A stretch of DNA of 64,000 nt, from assembly GCF_000283655.1 (NCBI RefSeq), contig NC_016585.1:881501-945500 (forward strand), in the 5' to 3' direction. Numbering within the stretch: the stretch's first letter is position 1; each line of letters starts with the position of its first letter. The translations under genes were made by a program, and so were the position numbers. The DNA comes from Azospirillum lipoferum 4B. GTDB lineage: Bacteria > Pseudomonadota > Alphaproteobacteria > Azospirillales > Azospirillaceae. Below are positions 48,426 to 57,181 of the stretch, piece after piece. Under the pieces are notes generated by a model. The model was not told where the DNA came from. It ran no database searches and was given only the letters and a program-made list of their open reading frames with translations.

Positions 48426-49349
48426 ATGACCTTCCTGTTCAATTCGGATGCCACGCGCGGCGCCGTTTTCGCCAAGGCCTTCGCCAGCGAGCTGCCCGAC
48501 CTGCCCTTTTCGATGGATCCGGCCACCGTCGATCCCGATGCGGTGCGCTACCTGATCACCTGGACCATCCCGAAAGACCTCGCCCGTTACCGCAATCTGG
48601 AGATCGTCTTTTCCATCGGGGCCGGGGTGGACCAGTTCACCATGGCCGACCTCCCCGACCATGTGAAAGTCGTGCGCATGGTGGAGGACGGCATCGTCCG
48701 CATGATGCAGGAATACGCCACGCTTGCCGTGCTGACCCTGCATCGCCAGATGCCGGCCTATCGCGCCCTGCAGGCGGAACGCATCTGGCGCCCCCTGCAT
48801 CAGCCGCAAGCGGCGGAGCGGCGGGTCGGTGTGCTGGGGCTGGGCGTGCTGGGGCAGGCTGTGCTGGACCGGCTGAAGCCCTTCGGTTTTCCGCTGTCGG
48901 GCTGGAGCCGCTCACCGCGCCGGCTTGACGGCGTGACCTGCCACCACGGCGCGGACGGCCTCGACGCGATGCTGGCCGACACCGACATCCTGATCGTCCT
49001 GCTGCCGCTGACCCCGGACACCCGCGGCTTCCTCGACGCAAGGCTGCTCGCCAAGCTGCCCAAGGGGGCCGCGCTGGTCCACACCGGGCGCGGGCCGCAG
49101 CTCGACCATGCCGCGCTGGTGAGCGCGCTCGACGACGGCCACCTGTCCGGGGCTGTGGTCGACGTCACTGACCCGGAGCCGCTGCCTCCCGACCATCCCT
49201 TCTGGACCCACCCGAAGATCGTGCTGACCCCGCATGTCGCAAGCATCACGCAGCCTGACAGCGCCGCGCGGGCCGTCATCACGAATCTCCGCCGGCATTT
49301 CGCCGGACAGGACCCGGTCGGCCTCATCGACCGGCAGCGCGGCTACTGA
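48426..49349 (+). CDS. ghrA: D-2-hydroxyacid dehydrogenase, glyoxylate/hydroxypyruvate reductase A-like
   Basis: 307 aa from ATG 48426, with AAAAGGAA upstream. NAD(P)-binding motif [21 protein letters not shown] in part, [21 protein letters not shown], and the catalytic Arg-Glu-His triad region ([37 protein letters not shown]). Length and sequence fit GhrA. It reduces glyoxylate or hydroxypyruvate, which could arise from the degraded substrate. It is the second gene after argE with a 44-base gap. Confidence 0.82.
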   Translation: MTFLFNSDATRGAVFAKAFASELPDLPFSMDPATVDPDAVRYLITWTIPKDLARYRNLEIVFSIGAGVDQFTMADLPDHVKVVRMVEDGIVRMMQEYATLAVLTLHRQMPAYRALQAERIWRPLHQPQAAERRVGVLGLGVLGQAVLDRLKPFGFPLSGWSRSPRRLDGVTCHHGADGLDAMLADTDILIVLLPLTPDTRGFLDARLLAKLPKGAALVHTGRGPQLDHAALVSALDDGHLSGAVVDVTDPEPLPPDHPFWTHPKIVLTPHVASITQPDSAARAVITNLRRHFAGQDPVGLIDRQRGY

Positions 49350-49407
49350 CGCCGCCACCCGAATCTTTCCCTCTGCGGCACAGCCGCTCGTTAAGCAAGG
49401 ATCCCTC

Positions 49408-49761
49408 ATGTCGCTGCTCAAGACCATCGATCCGAACCCGACCTTCGCCCCGCGGGAATCCACCCCGATGCCGGAACGGCTGATCGCCGGTTCGCCCGCC
49501 TTCAAGACCTGGGCGCAGGACGCCGCCAAGGACGACAAGGTCCTGACCGGCGTCTGGGAAGCCACGCCGGGCGAAACCCGCTCGATCAAGGGCGAGACCT
49601 TCGAGTTCTGCCACATCCTGGCCGGCGTCATCGAAATCACGCCGGACGGCGGCGAGCCGGTGGTCTACCGGGCGGGCGACAGCTTCGTCATGAAGCCGGG
49701 CTTCACCGGCGTGTGGAAGACCATCGAAACCGTCCGCAAGATCTACCTCACCGTCAGCTGA
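49408..49761 (+). CDS. Cupin-domain protein (DUF861-like)
   Basis: 117 aa from ATG 49408. The cupin core is TRSIKGETFEFCHILAGVIEITPDGGEPVVYRAGDSFVMKPGFTGVWKTIETVRKIYL (49573-49746). This (S)-ureidoglycine-aminohydrolase-like small cupin family is common in amine catabolic operons next to aldehyde dehydrogenases and FAD oxidases. Its reaction is not established. It lies 58 bases after ghrA and 9 bases before an aldehyde dehydrogenase. Confidence 0.8.
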   Translation: MSLLKTIDPNPTFAPRESTPMPERLIAGSPAFKTWAQDAAKDDKVLTGVWEATPGETRSIKGETFEFCHILAGVIEITPDGGEPVVYRAGDSFVMKPGFTGVWKTIETVRKIYLTVS

Positions 49762-49770
49762 GGGCGCGTC

Positions 49771-51246
49771 ATGAGCCTGTCCTTCGACCCGGACCGCCTG
49801 CCGCTGCCGATCGGCCATTTCATCGGTGACCGCCTGATTCCAGCGGCCATCGCAATGGAAGGCGGGCTGCCCATGCACCGGCCGTCGGACGGCCGGGCCT
49901 ACGCCGACTGCCCGGTGGCCTCATCGGATCTCGTCGATGAGGCGGTCGCCACCGCGCAGGCCGCCCTGAAGTCCAGCAACTGGGGCGGCGTGCGCCCGCG
50001 CGAGCGCACCGCCGTGCTGCAGCGCTGGGCCGCCCTGATCGAGGAGGAGGCGGAAACCCTGGCGAAGGTGGAGGCTCTGTCCTCGACCCGCCCGGTCGGC
50101 CAGCTGGTCGCCGGCGATGTCGCGGTGACGGCCGAGCAGATCCGCTTCTTCGCCGAATTCGCCGACAAGGAGGGCGGCGACCTCGCCCCCACCGACGACG
50201 GCAGCTTCGGCATGGTGATGACGGAGCCCTACGGCGTCGTCGGCGCGATCACGCCGTGGAACTTCCCGCTGTCGATGGCTGGCTGGAAGCTCGGCCCGGC
50301 GCTGGCCGCCGGCAACGCGGTGGTGCTGAAACCGTCGGAGATGACGCCCTTCTCCACCGTCCTGCTGGCGCAGCTGGCGGTGAAGGCCGGCGTTCCCGCC
50401 GGTCTGATCAACATCGTCCAGGGCGACGGCCCGACCACCGGCGCCGCCATCACCCGCCATCCCGGCATCGCCAAGGTGAGCTTCACCGGCTCGACGGCGG
50501 CCGGATCGGCGATCATGGCCGACATCGCCCGCAGCGGCGTCAAGCCGATGACGCTGGAACTGGGCGGCAAGAGCCCGCAAATCGTCTTCGCCGACGCCGA
50601 CCTGGACAAGGCGGCGGCATCCATCGCCACCAGCGTGCTGTCGAATGCCGGCCAGGCCTGCGTCGCCGGATCGCGCCTGCTGGTCGAAGCCAGCGTGGCC
50701 GAACCGCTGATCGACATGATCCTCGGCCACATGCGCGCCGTCCGTCCCGGCCCGACCTGGGACGAGACAACCCGCTATTCCCCCATCATCTCCGAACGGC
50801 AGCGCGCCCGCATCCATTCCATCGTCACGGCCTCGCTGACCGGGACGGTGGAATGCCTGACCGGCGGGGCACCGATGGACGGCGAGGGCTATTTCTACGC
50901 GCCGACGCTGCTGGCCGGGGTCGATCAAAATTCCCCCGCGGTGATGGAGGAGATCTTCGGCCCGGTCCTGACCGTGCAGAGCTTCGACGGGGAGGAGGAG
51001 GCGATGGCGCTGGCCGACCATCCGACCTATGGGCTCGCCGCCGGCCTCTATACCCGCGACCTGTCGCGCGCCTTGCGCCTGACCCGGCGGCTGCAGGCCG
51101 GAACGGTGTGGGTCAACCGCTATGGCCGCTCGCGCGACCACATCCTGCCGACCGGCGGCTACAAGCGCTCCGGCATCGGCAAGGACCTGGGACGCGAGGC
51201 CTATCTCGCCAACCGCCGCAGCAAGAGCGTGCTGATCGGGCTGTGA
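49771..51246 (+). CDS. NAD(P)-dependent aldehyde dehydrogenase
   Basis: 491 aa. All ALDH motifs are present: GVVGAITPWNFPLSMAGWKLGPALAAGN in part, FTGSTAAGSAIM, MTLELGGKSPQIVF (catalytic Glu), SNAGQACVAGSRLLVE (catalytic Cys) and MEEIFGPVLTVQSF. It oxidises an aldehyde, probably one released by the FAD amine oxidase or the aminotransferase in this cluster. PuuC/betaine-aldehyde-dehydrogenase-type enzymes are the nearest in style. It starts 9 bases after the cupin gene. Confidence 0.9.
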   Translation: MSLSFDPDRLPLPIGHFIGDRLIPAAIAMEGGLPMHRPSDGRAYADCPVASSDLVDEAVATAQAALKSSNWGGVRPRERTAVLQRWAALIEEEAETLAKVEALSSTRPVGQLVAGDVAVTAEQIRFFAEFADKEGGDLAPTDDGSFGMVMTEPYGVVGAITPWNFPLSMAGWKLGPALAAGNAVVLKPSEMTPFSTVLLAQLAVKAGVPAGLINIVQGDGPTTGAAITRHPGIAKVSFTGSTAAGSAIMADIARSGVKPMTLELGGKSPQIVFADADLDKAAASIATSVLSNAGQACVAGSRLLVEASVAEPLIDMILGHMRAVRPGPTWDETTRYSPIISERQRARIHSIVTASLTGTVECLTGGAPMDGEGYFYAPTLLAGVDQNSPAVMEEIFGPVLTVQSFDGEEEAMALADHPTYGLAAGLYTRDLSRALRLTRRLQAGTVWVNRYGRSRDHILPTGGYKRSGIGKDLGREAYLANRRSKSVLIGL

Positions 51247-51274
51247 CCCGATGAAAACCAACAGGGAGCGTTCG

Positions 51275-52318
51275 ATGAAAACCCACAACATTGCGATCAT
51301 CAAGGGCGACGGCATCGGACATCCCGTGGTCGACGCCGCCTGGCAGGTTCTCCAGGCCGCGGCGAAACAGTCCGGTTTCGTGCTTGCCGGCACCGAGATG
51401 CCGTGGTCCTGCGCCCATTACAAGGAAACCGGCGTCATGATGCCCGCCGACGGGATCGAGACGCTCCGCAAGTACGACGCCATCCTGCTGGGCGCCGTCG
51501 GCTGGCCGGCGGAGGTGCCGGACGCGGTGTCGCTGCACGGGCTGCTGCTGCCCATCCGCAAGGCGTTCGACCAGTATGCCAATGTCCGTCCGCACCGGTT
51601 GCTGCCGGGGGTGGAGGGGCCGCTGCGGCACGGCGGCTTCGACATCCTGTGCATCCGCGAGAACACCGAAGGCGAATATGCCGGTGCCGGCGGGCGCGTC
51701 CATCAGGGGACGGCGCAGGAGGTGGCGGTGGAGACCGCCATCTTCACCCGCATGGGGGTGGAGCGCATCCTGCGCTTCGCCTTCGCCCAGGCCCGCGCCC
51801 GGCGCGGCAAGCTCGCCTCAGTCACCAAGTCGAACGCACAGAAGCATTCGATGGTGTTCTGGGACGAGATCACCCGCCAGCTGGCCGCCGAACACCCGGA
51901 CGTCGAGGTGACGAGCTACCACGTCGACGCCATGGCGGCGCGCATGGTGACCGCGCCGGAAAGCCTGGACGTCGTCGTCGCTTCCAACCTGTTCGGCGAC
52001 ATCCTGACCGATCTGGGCGCCGCGATCCAGGGCGGGCTGGGCTTCGCCGCCTCGGCCAACCTGAACCCCGACCGCAAGGCGCCGTCGATGTTCGAGCCGG
52101 TGCACGGATCGGCCCCCGACATCGCCCATCTCGGCATCGCCAACCCCATCGCCGCCATCTGGTCCGGCGCGATGATGCTGGAGCATCTGGGGGAGAAGGC
52201 CGCCGCCGACCGCGTCATGGCGGCGCTGGGCGACACCACCGGCCGTGGCATCGGCACCGTCCCCGGCAAGGACAGGACGGACGCGATCACCGCCGCCGTG
52301 CTGTCGGCCCTGTCGTGA
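51275..52318 (+). CDS. Tartrate dehydrogenase/D-malate decarboxylase-type enzyme (isopropylmalate dehydrogenase family)
   Basis: 347 aa from ATG 51275 (AGGGAG 7 bases upstream; an ATG at 51251 would add eight residues). The motifs are NIAIIKGDGIGHPVVDAAW in part, LLLPIRKAFDQYANVRPHRLLPG, IRENTEGEYAGAGGR, SVTKSNAQKHSMVFWDEI in part and SNLFGDILTDLGAAIQGGLGFA. This subgroup, TtuC/DmlA, acts on tartrate, D-malate or similar 2-hydroxy acids rather than isopropylmalate. It follows the first aldehyde dehydrogenase and may oxidise a hydroxydicarboxylate intermediate. Confidence 0.83.
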   Translation: MKTHNIAIIKGDGIGHPVVDAAWQVLQAAAKQSGFVLAGTEMPWSCAHYKETGVMMPADGIETLRKYDAILLGAVGWPAEVPDAVSLHGLLLPIRKAFDQYANVRPHRLLPGVEGPLRHGGFDILCIRENTEGEYAGAGGRVHQGTAQEVAVETAIFTRMGVERILRFAFAQARARRGKLASVTKSNAQKHSMVFWDEITRQLAAEHPDVEVTSYHVDAMAARMVTAPESLDVVVASNLFGDILTDLGAAIQGGLGFAASANLNPDRKAPSMFEPVHGSAPDIAHLGIANPIAAIWSGAMMLEHLGEKAAADRVMAALGDTTGRGIGTVPGKDRTDAITAAVLSALS

Positions 52319-52361
52319 CGCCGGTCCATCGCAAACCATACGCAGCGGAAACCATACGACC

Positions 52362-53819
52362 ATGACCCATCACCTGACGGATTCCTCCCTGTTCCGCGAG
52401 CAGGGGCTGATCGGCGGCCGCTGGTGCGACGGGGCCGCCGGCCGGACCATCGACGTCCGCAATCCGGCGACCGCCGGCAGCCTCGGCAGCGTTCCCGACA
52501 TGGACGGCACCGACGCCCGCAACGCCATCGCCGCCGCGGCCGAAGCCTACCCGGCCTGGAAGCGGCGCACCCATGCCGACCGCGCCGCTCTGCTGGAGCG
52601 CTGGCACGCGCTGATGATCGAGAATCTGGAGGATCTCGCCCGCCTCCTGACGCTGGAGCAGGGCAAGCCGCTGGACGAGGCGCGCGGCGAGATCCGCTAT
52701 GGCGCGTCCTTCGTCAAATGGTTCGCCGAGGAGGCGCGGCGCATCGGCGGAACCACCATCCCCTCCCCCACCCCCGACCGCCGCATCGTCGTGCTGAAGG
52801 AGCCGGTCGGCGTCTGCGGCATCATCACGCCGTGGAACTTCCCCAACGCCATGATCACCCGCAAGGTGGCGCCGGCGCTGGCCGCCGGCTGCACAGTGGT
52901 CATCAAGCCGTCCGACTTCACCCCTTATTCGGCGCTGGCGCTCGGCGTGCTGGCGGAGCGGGCCGGCATCCCGGCCGGCGTCATCAACATCCTGACCGGC
53001 CGGCCGGAGGCCATCGGCGAGGAGCTCCTGGCGAACGAGACCGTCCGCAAGATCTCCTTCACCGGCTCCACCCGCGTCGGCTCGCTGCTGATGCGCGGGG
53101 CCGCCGACGGCATCAAGCGGCTCAGCCTGGAGTTGGGCGGCAACGCGCCCTTCATCGTCTTCGACGACGCCGATCTCGATCAGGCGGTGGACGGGGTCAT
53201 CCTGTCCAAGTTCCGCAACGGCGGCCAGACCTGCGTCTGCGCCAACCGCATCCTGGTCCAGTCGGGCGTCTACGAGGCGTTCCGCGACCGTCTGGTCGCC
53301 CGCGTCAACGCCATGCGGGTGGGATCGGGGCTGGAGCCGGGGATCGCCATCGGCCCGATGATCAACGAAGCCGCCATTGCCAAGATCGAGCGCCATGTCG
53401 CCGACGCGCTCGCCAAGGGGGCGACCGTCGCGTCTTCCGCCATGGCGGCGCCGGGTTCGCAATTCGTCGCCCCGCTGGTGCTGACCGACGCCACCACCGA
53501 CATGCTGCTCGCCAGCGAGGAAACCTTCGGCCCGGTGGCGCCGCTGTTCCGCTTCGAGACCGAGGAGGAGGCCATCGCGCTCGCCAACGCCACGCCATTC
53601 GGGCTGGCGGCCTACTTCTACACGCAGAACCTCGCACGGTCCTGGCGGGTCGGCGAAGCGCTGGAGGCCGGCATGGTCGGGCTCAACACCGGCCTGATCT
53701 CCACCGAGGTCGCCCCCTTCGGCGGCGTCAAGCAGTCCGGCCTGGGCCGCGAAGGCGCCCAGGTGGGCATCGAGGAATATCTGGAGATGAAGACCTTCCA
53801 CATCGGCGGGTTGGGGTAA
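52362..53819 (+). CDS. gabD: NAD(P)-dependent succinate-semialdehyde dehydrogenase-like protein
   Basis: 485 aa from ATG 52362. ALDH motifs include GVCGIITPWNFPNAMITRKVAPALAAGCTVV (52810-52902), FTGSTRVGSLLM, LSLELGGNAPFIVFDDADLD (catalytic Glu), RNGGQTCVCANRILVQ (catalytic Cys) and SEETFGPVAPLFRFE. The motif 'NGGQTCVCANR' and length match GabD. It would turn succinate semialdehyde, a usual end product of GABA/polyamine catabolism, into succinate. Last gene of the argE operon; a palindromic repeat follows. Confidence 0.85.
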   Translation: MTHHLTDSSLFREQGLIGGRWCDGAAGRTIDVRNPATAGSLGSVPDMDGTDARNAIAAAAEAYPAWKRRTHADRAALLERWHALMIENLEDLARLLTLEQGKPLDEARGEIRYGASFVKWFAEEARRIGGTTIPSPTPDRRIVVLKEPVGVCGIITPWNFPNAMITRKVAPALAAGCTVVIKPSDFTPYSALALGVLAERAGIPAGVINILTGRPEAIGEELLANETVRKISFTGSTRVGSLLMRGAADGIKRLSLELGGNAPFIVFDDADLDQAVDGVILSKFRNGGQTCVCANRILVQSGVYEAFRDRLVARVNAMRVGSGLEPGIAIGPMINEAAIAKIERHVADALAKGATVASSAMAAPGSQFVAPLVLTDATTDMLLASEETFGPVAPLFRFETEEEAIALANATPFGLAAYFYTQNLARSWRVGEALEAGMVGLNTGLISTEVAPFGGVKQSGLGREGAQVGIEEYLEMKTFHIGGLG

Positions 53820-53826
53820 CAAAGTC

Positions 53827-53908
53827 CCCTCTCCCCCCGCTCACGCGCAAACTTCGTTTGCGCTGACGCGACAGGCGGACCACCGGTCCGCCGAGAGCGG
53901 GGAGAGGG
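53827..53908. repeat. Palindromic cloverleaf-like repeat element
   Basis: An outer stem pairs CCCTCTCCCC...CGCTC (53827-53842) with GAGCGGGGAGAGGG (53895-53908), with a two-base bulge. Inside are two perfect hairpins: GCGCAAAC-TTC-GTTTGCGC (53845-53863) and GGCGGACC-ACC-GGTCCGCC (53874-53892). GGGTTAGGGTGAGGGGGG follows. The 'GGGAGAGGGTTAGGGTGAGG' style is common in intergenic repeats of many proteobacteria. It lies between convergent genes and could also act as terminator. Confidence 0.7.
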
Positions 53909-53953
53909 TTAGGGTGAGGGGGGGAGAGGGAGATTGCCACTCAAACCTCGACG

Positions 53954-55228
53954 TCACTGAATCCGGTCGAGCGCCTTGTAGTACAGCCCGACCAGCGGCA
54001 GGAACCAGGGCTTGCCGAAATGGCCGGGGACGGCGGGCCAGGACAGACCCTTCAGCGGGTTCCGGTCCTCCCGCCCCAGGATCGTGTCGGCCATGGTCAT
54101 GCCCAGATGGGTGGACAGCTGCGCCCCGTGGCCGGAATAGCCCATGGCGTACCACAGGCCGTCCTGATAGCCGGCGCGCGGGTAACGGTCGCTGGTCATG
54201 TCCACCAGCCCGCCCCAGCAGTAATCGATGTCGATGCTGGCGATCTGCGGAAAGATCTTCGCAAGGCTCGCCCGCAGGATCGCCCCGCTCCTGGCGTCTG
54301 ACCGCTGGTCGGAGGTGGCGGAGAAGCGCGCCCGGCCGCCGAAGATCAGCCGCCGGTCGGGCGACAGGCGGAAGTAGTTGCCGATGTTCATCGAGGTGAC
54401 GTAGGTGCGGTTGCCGGGTACCACCGACGCGATCTCGCTGTCGCTCAGCGGGCGGGTGGCGATGATGAAGCTGCCGACCGAGATGATGCGGCGGCGGAAA
54501 TGGCTGAAATTCGGCGTGGTGTAGGCGCCGGTGGCAACCAGCACCTCCTTGGCGGTGACCGTGCCGCGCGGCGTGGTCAGGCTATGCCCGTCGCCGGAGC
54601 GGGTCATGGCGGTGACCGGCGCGTTTTCGACCAGCACCGCGCCGTGCCGCACGGCCGCCTCAGCCAGTCCGGTGACGAAGCGGCCCATATGCATCATGGC
54701 GCTCTTGCGCGACAGCATCGCGCCATGGAACGGCGAGCCGACCTCCCTCTTCAGCTCCTCGGCGGTCAGCAGTGCCGTGTCGGGATCGACCTCGCGGTGA
54801 ACCGCCTCGAAGTTGCGGGCGATGGCGTCGAAATGCGCGGGCTTGGAGGCCATTTTCAGCTTGCCGGCGCGGCGGAAATCGCAGTCGATCCCCTCTTCGG
54901 CGATCAGCGCCTCCAGCGTGTCGATGGACTGGTCGAAGGCGCGATAGAGGGCGACGGCACGCTCCGTCCCCAAGGCGGTCTTGGCAGCGATGAAGCTGTG
55001 GGCCAGACCGTTGTTGAGGTGCCCGCCGTTGCGCCCCGACGCGCCGCCGCCGATGCGGCCGGCCTCCAGCACGATCACCCGCGCCCCGGCCTTGGCCAAC
55101 TGGCGGGCGGCACCCAGGCCGGTGAACCCCCCTCCGACTATGGCGACGTCGTAACCGCCCTCAACAGGCCCCTCGGCCCCGCCCGCGAAGGCGGGGGCGG
55201 TGTCGTGCCAGTAGGAGACGAATTTCAT
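53954..55228 (-). CDS. FAD-dependent amine oxidoreductase (PuuB/OrdL-like)
   Basis: 424 aa from ATG 55228. FAD motif YDVAIVGGGFTGLGAARQLAKAGARVIVLEA (55054-55146), GGGASGRNGGHLNNGLAHSF, a late WGGLVDMTSDRYPRAG and the GYSGHGAQLSTHLGM motif. The length and layout fit gamma-glutamylputrescine oxidoreductase PuuB (426 aa) and relatives, which oxidise primary or secondary amines to aldehydes. No PuuA is present, so another amine is likely. Transcribed leftward, 45 bases after the HAD gene. Confidence 0.8.
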   Translation of the reverse strand: MKFVSYWHDTAPAFAGGAEGPVEGGYDVAIVGGGFTGLGAARQLAKAGARVIVLEAGRIGGGASGRNGGHLNNGLAHSFIAAKTALGTERAVALYRAFDQSIDTLEALIAEEGIDCDFRRAGKLKMASKPAHFDAIARNFEAVHREVDPDTALLTAEELKREVGSPFHGAMLSRKSAMMHMGRFVTGLAEAAVRHGAVLVENAPVTAMTRSGDGHSLTTPRGTVTAKEVLVATGAYTTPNFSHFRRRIISVGSFIIATRPLSDSEIASVVPGNRTYVTSMNIGNYFRLSPDRRLIFGGRARFSATSDQRSDARSGAILRASLAKIFPQIASIDIDYCWGGLVDMTSDRYPRAGYQDGLWYAMGYSGHGAQLSTHLGMTMADTILGREDRNPLKGLSWPAVPGHFGKPWFLPLVGLYYKALDRIQ

Positions 55229-55273
55229 GACCTGGGTCCTTCCCGTTGCAGCCTGAACCGTGAAATGCGTCCC

Positions 55274-55942
55274 TTAAAGCCCGACCACGCCGGGCAGACC
55301 GGAGATGTCGCGGATCTCGGTATAGCCGTAATAGGGGTTGGCCGGTTCGTGGCCGCGGTTGACCCACACCTTGTTGCGGATCCCCAGGTCATGCGCCGAC
55401 ATCAGGTCGTAGCGGAAGGAGGAGGAGCAGTGCAGGATGTCCTCCGGCCCGCAGCCGAGCATGTCGAACATGTATTCGAAGGCCTTGAAGCGCGGCTTGT
55501 AGGCCTGCGCCTGTTCGGCGGTGTAGACGGCGTGGAAGGGCGCGCCCAGCTTCGCCACATTCGACGGAATCTGGTCGTTCATGGCGTTGGACAGGATGAC
55601 CAGCGGAATTTCCTTGGCCACCTTCGCCAGCCCGGCCGGCACGTCGGCGTGCGGCCCCCAGGTCGGAACCCGCTCATAGACCATGCGCGCGTCCTCCTCG
55701 CGGAAGACGACGTTGTTGCGCTTGCAGCTGCGCTCCAGCGCATTGTGGACGACATCGGCGTAGGGCTTCCAGTCGCCCATGATCTCGTCGAGGCGGTAGG
55801 CGGAGAAATTCTTGATGAACTCCGTCATCCGCGCTTCGTCGAGGATCGAGCCGTACAGATCGCGCGCGGCCACCGCCATCTGAAAGTTGATCAGCGTGCC
55901 GTGGCAATCGAAGGTGACGTATTTCGGCCGGAACTGGCTCAT
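55274..55942 (-). CDS. HAD-superfamily hydrolase, haloacid-dehalogenase type II-like (copy 1)
   Basis: 222 aa from ATG 55942 (CGAGGAAGC upstream). The nucleophile motif is YVTFDCHGTLINF, motif II is LVILSNAMND, the Lys motif lies in EQAQAYKPRFKAFEYMF, and motif III in ILHCSSSFRYDLMSAHDLG. These are L-2-haloacid dehalogenase-type features, but such proteins also act as phosphatases. It is paired with the FAD oxidase. A homologue lies at 58811 after the aminotransferase. The physiological substrate is unknown. Confidence 0.82.
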   Translation of the reverse strand: MSQFRPKYVTFDCHGTLINFQMAVAARDLYGSILDEARMTEFIKNFSAYRLDEIMGDWKPYADVVHNALERSCKRNNVVFREEDARMVYERVPTWGPHADVPAGLAKVAKEIPLVILSNAMNDQIPSNVAKLGAPFHAVYTAEQAQAYKPRFKAFEYMFDMLGCGPEDILHCSSSFRYDLMSAHDLGIRNKVWVNRGHEPANPYYGYTEIRDISGLPGVVGL

Positions 55943-56292
55943 TGCTGCTTCCTCGGGATGGGGCGGTGGGGGCTGGGTGGGAAAGGGCTCGTTCGGCCCT
56001 GCTCCATGATCCTAGCGTCGCCGCGATGCCGGACCTGACCGAATTGCCCTGCGCGAAAGCACAAAGTTCCGTTTCCGTCTCGACCCTCAGCATTTGGTTG
56101 GGGGCGGAACGGCACCGTGGCGCCGCGAACGGGGCGCCGGCGGCCTGGCGGCGGCAAGGGGGTGCCGGTCACGGCATAAGATGCGGCGGACTGCCGAAGC
56201 AAAGGTGGAAGATGTCGCGGCGGGTGTCGCCTTCAGACAATCGTCCGGGGCCGCAGCGCTCACTCTTGGGACAGAGGGTGAAAGGACTGCCC
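55943..56292. promoter_or_regulatory. Divergent region between HAD and tandem-GNAT genes
   Basis: 350 bases. Must contain promoters in both directions. A GCATAAG (56174-56180) equals the half-site of the dyad at 43668-43688, which may be chance. GGCGCC-rich stretches around 56120-56150 can fold but no clear hairpin or gene stands out. Confidence 0.35.
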
Positions 56293-57168
56293 ATGAGCAA
56301 GAACTCGGTTTCCGATAAGACAGTTCACTGTCTGGCTTTCGAACCCAAGCATCTCAAGGACGCGCTGGCCCTGTCACGACAGGCGCAATGGCCGCACCGG
56401 CTGGAAGACTGGGCCCTGACCCTCCGGATCAGCAAGGGAGTGGTCGCGGTCACGGAGGGGCCGGAGGGGCCGCAGGTGGTCGGCACCGTGCTGATGACCC
56501 CATATGGCAAAGATGCGGCCACCATCAACATGGTCATCGTCGATGAAGGCTGCCGCGGCCAGGGCATCGGCCGCCGCCTGATGGACGAGGCGATGGCATT
56601 GGCCGGCGACCGACCCCTGCGCCTGACCGCAACCCGCGAGGGACTGCCGCTTTACGAAAAGCTCGGCTTCCGCGAGGTCGGTACTGTGCTTCAGCACCAG
56701 GGCGAAGCCAGTCCGATGTCGTTCGTCGCGGCGGAAGACGTCGCCCCCGCAGGCGCAGACGACCGCACCGCCATCGCCGCCCTGGACCGGCAGGCCTTCG
56801 GCGCCGACCGCGGCCTTCTGCTGGAGCGCTTCGCCGAGGTCGCATCCTTCACGCTGCTGCGGCGGAACGGCGCTCCCGCCGGCTTCGCCGCGCTGCGCGA
56901 TTTCGGCCGCGGGCAGGTCATCGGCCCGGTGGTCGCCCCCGATGCCGAGGGTGCCAGATCCCTGATCGGCCCGATCGTCGCCGCGCATCCGGGAAAATTC
57001 CTGCGGGTGGACACCACCGTCGACACCGGTCTGGGGTCATGGCTGGCCGATTGCGGCTTGCGTCACGTCGGTGGCGGCATCGCCATGCGCCGCCCCGCCC
57101 CTGCGACGGCTGCCCCACCTGCAGCGCCCGTATCGACTTTCGCGCTCGCCAGCCAGGCACTCGGCTGA
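56293..57168 (+). CDS. Tandem GNAT-domain acetyltransferase (copy 2)
   Basis: 291 aa from ATG 56293, with AAAGGA 7 bases upstream. First GNAT domain: MVIVDEGCRGQGIGRRLMDEAM (acetyl-CoA loop) and TREGLPLYEKLGFREVGT. Second, degenerate domain: GRGQVIGPVVAPDAEGARSLIGPIVAAHPGKFLRVDTTVDTGL (56909-57037). It ends FALASQALG. The layout, WPHRLEDW motif and C-terminus match the gene at 46026-46949. It precedes the aminotransferase by 13 bases. Likely acylates an amine or amino acid in the cluster's pathway. Confidence 0.8.
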   Translation: MSKNSVSDKTVHCLAFEPKHLKDALALSRQAQWPHRLEDWALTLRISKGVVAVTEGPEGPQVVGTVLMTPYGKDAATINMVIVDEGCRGQGIGRRLMDEAMALAGDRPLRLTATREGLPLYEKLGFREVGTVLQHQGEASPMSFVAAEDVAPAGADDRTAIAALDRQAFGADRGLLLERFAEVASFTLLRRNGAPAGFAALRDFGRGQVIGPVVAPDAEGARSLIGPIVAAHPGKFLRVDTTVDTGLGSWLADCGLRHVGGGIAMRRPAPATAAPPAAPVSTFALASQALG

Positions 57169-57181
57169 TCCGGAGAGGACC

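Noticed and set aside
56174..56180. GCATAAG as an operator shared with the 43668 dyad
   Set aside because: Only a single half-site of seven bases with no inverted partner; chance cannot be excluded.
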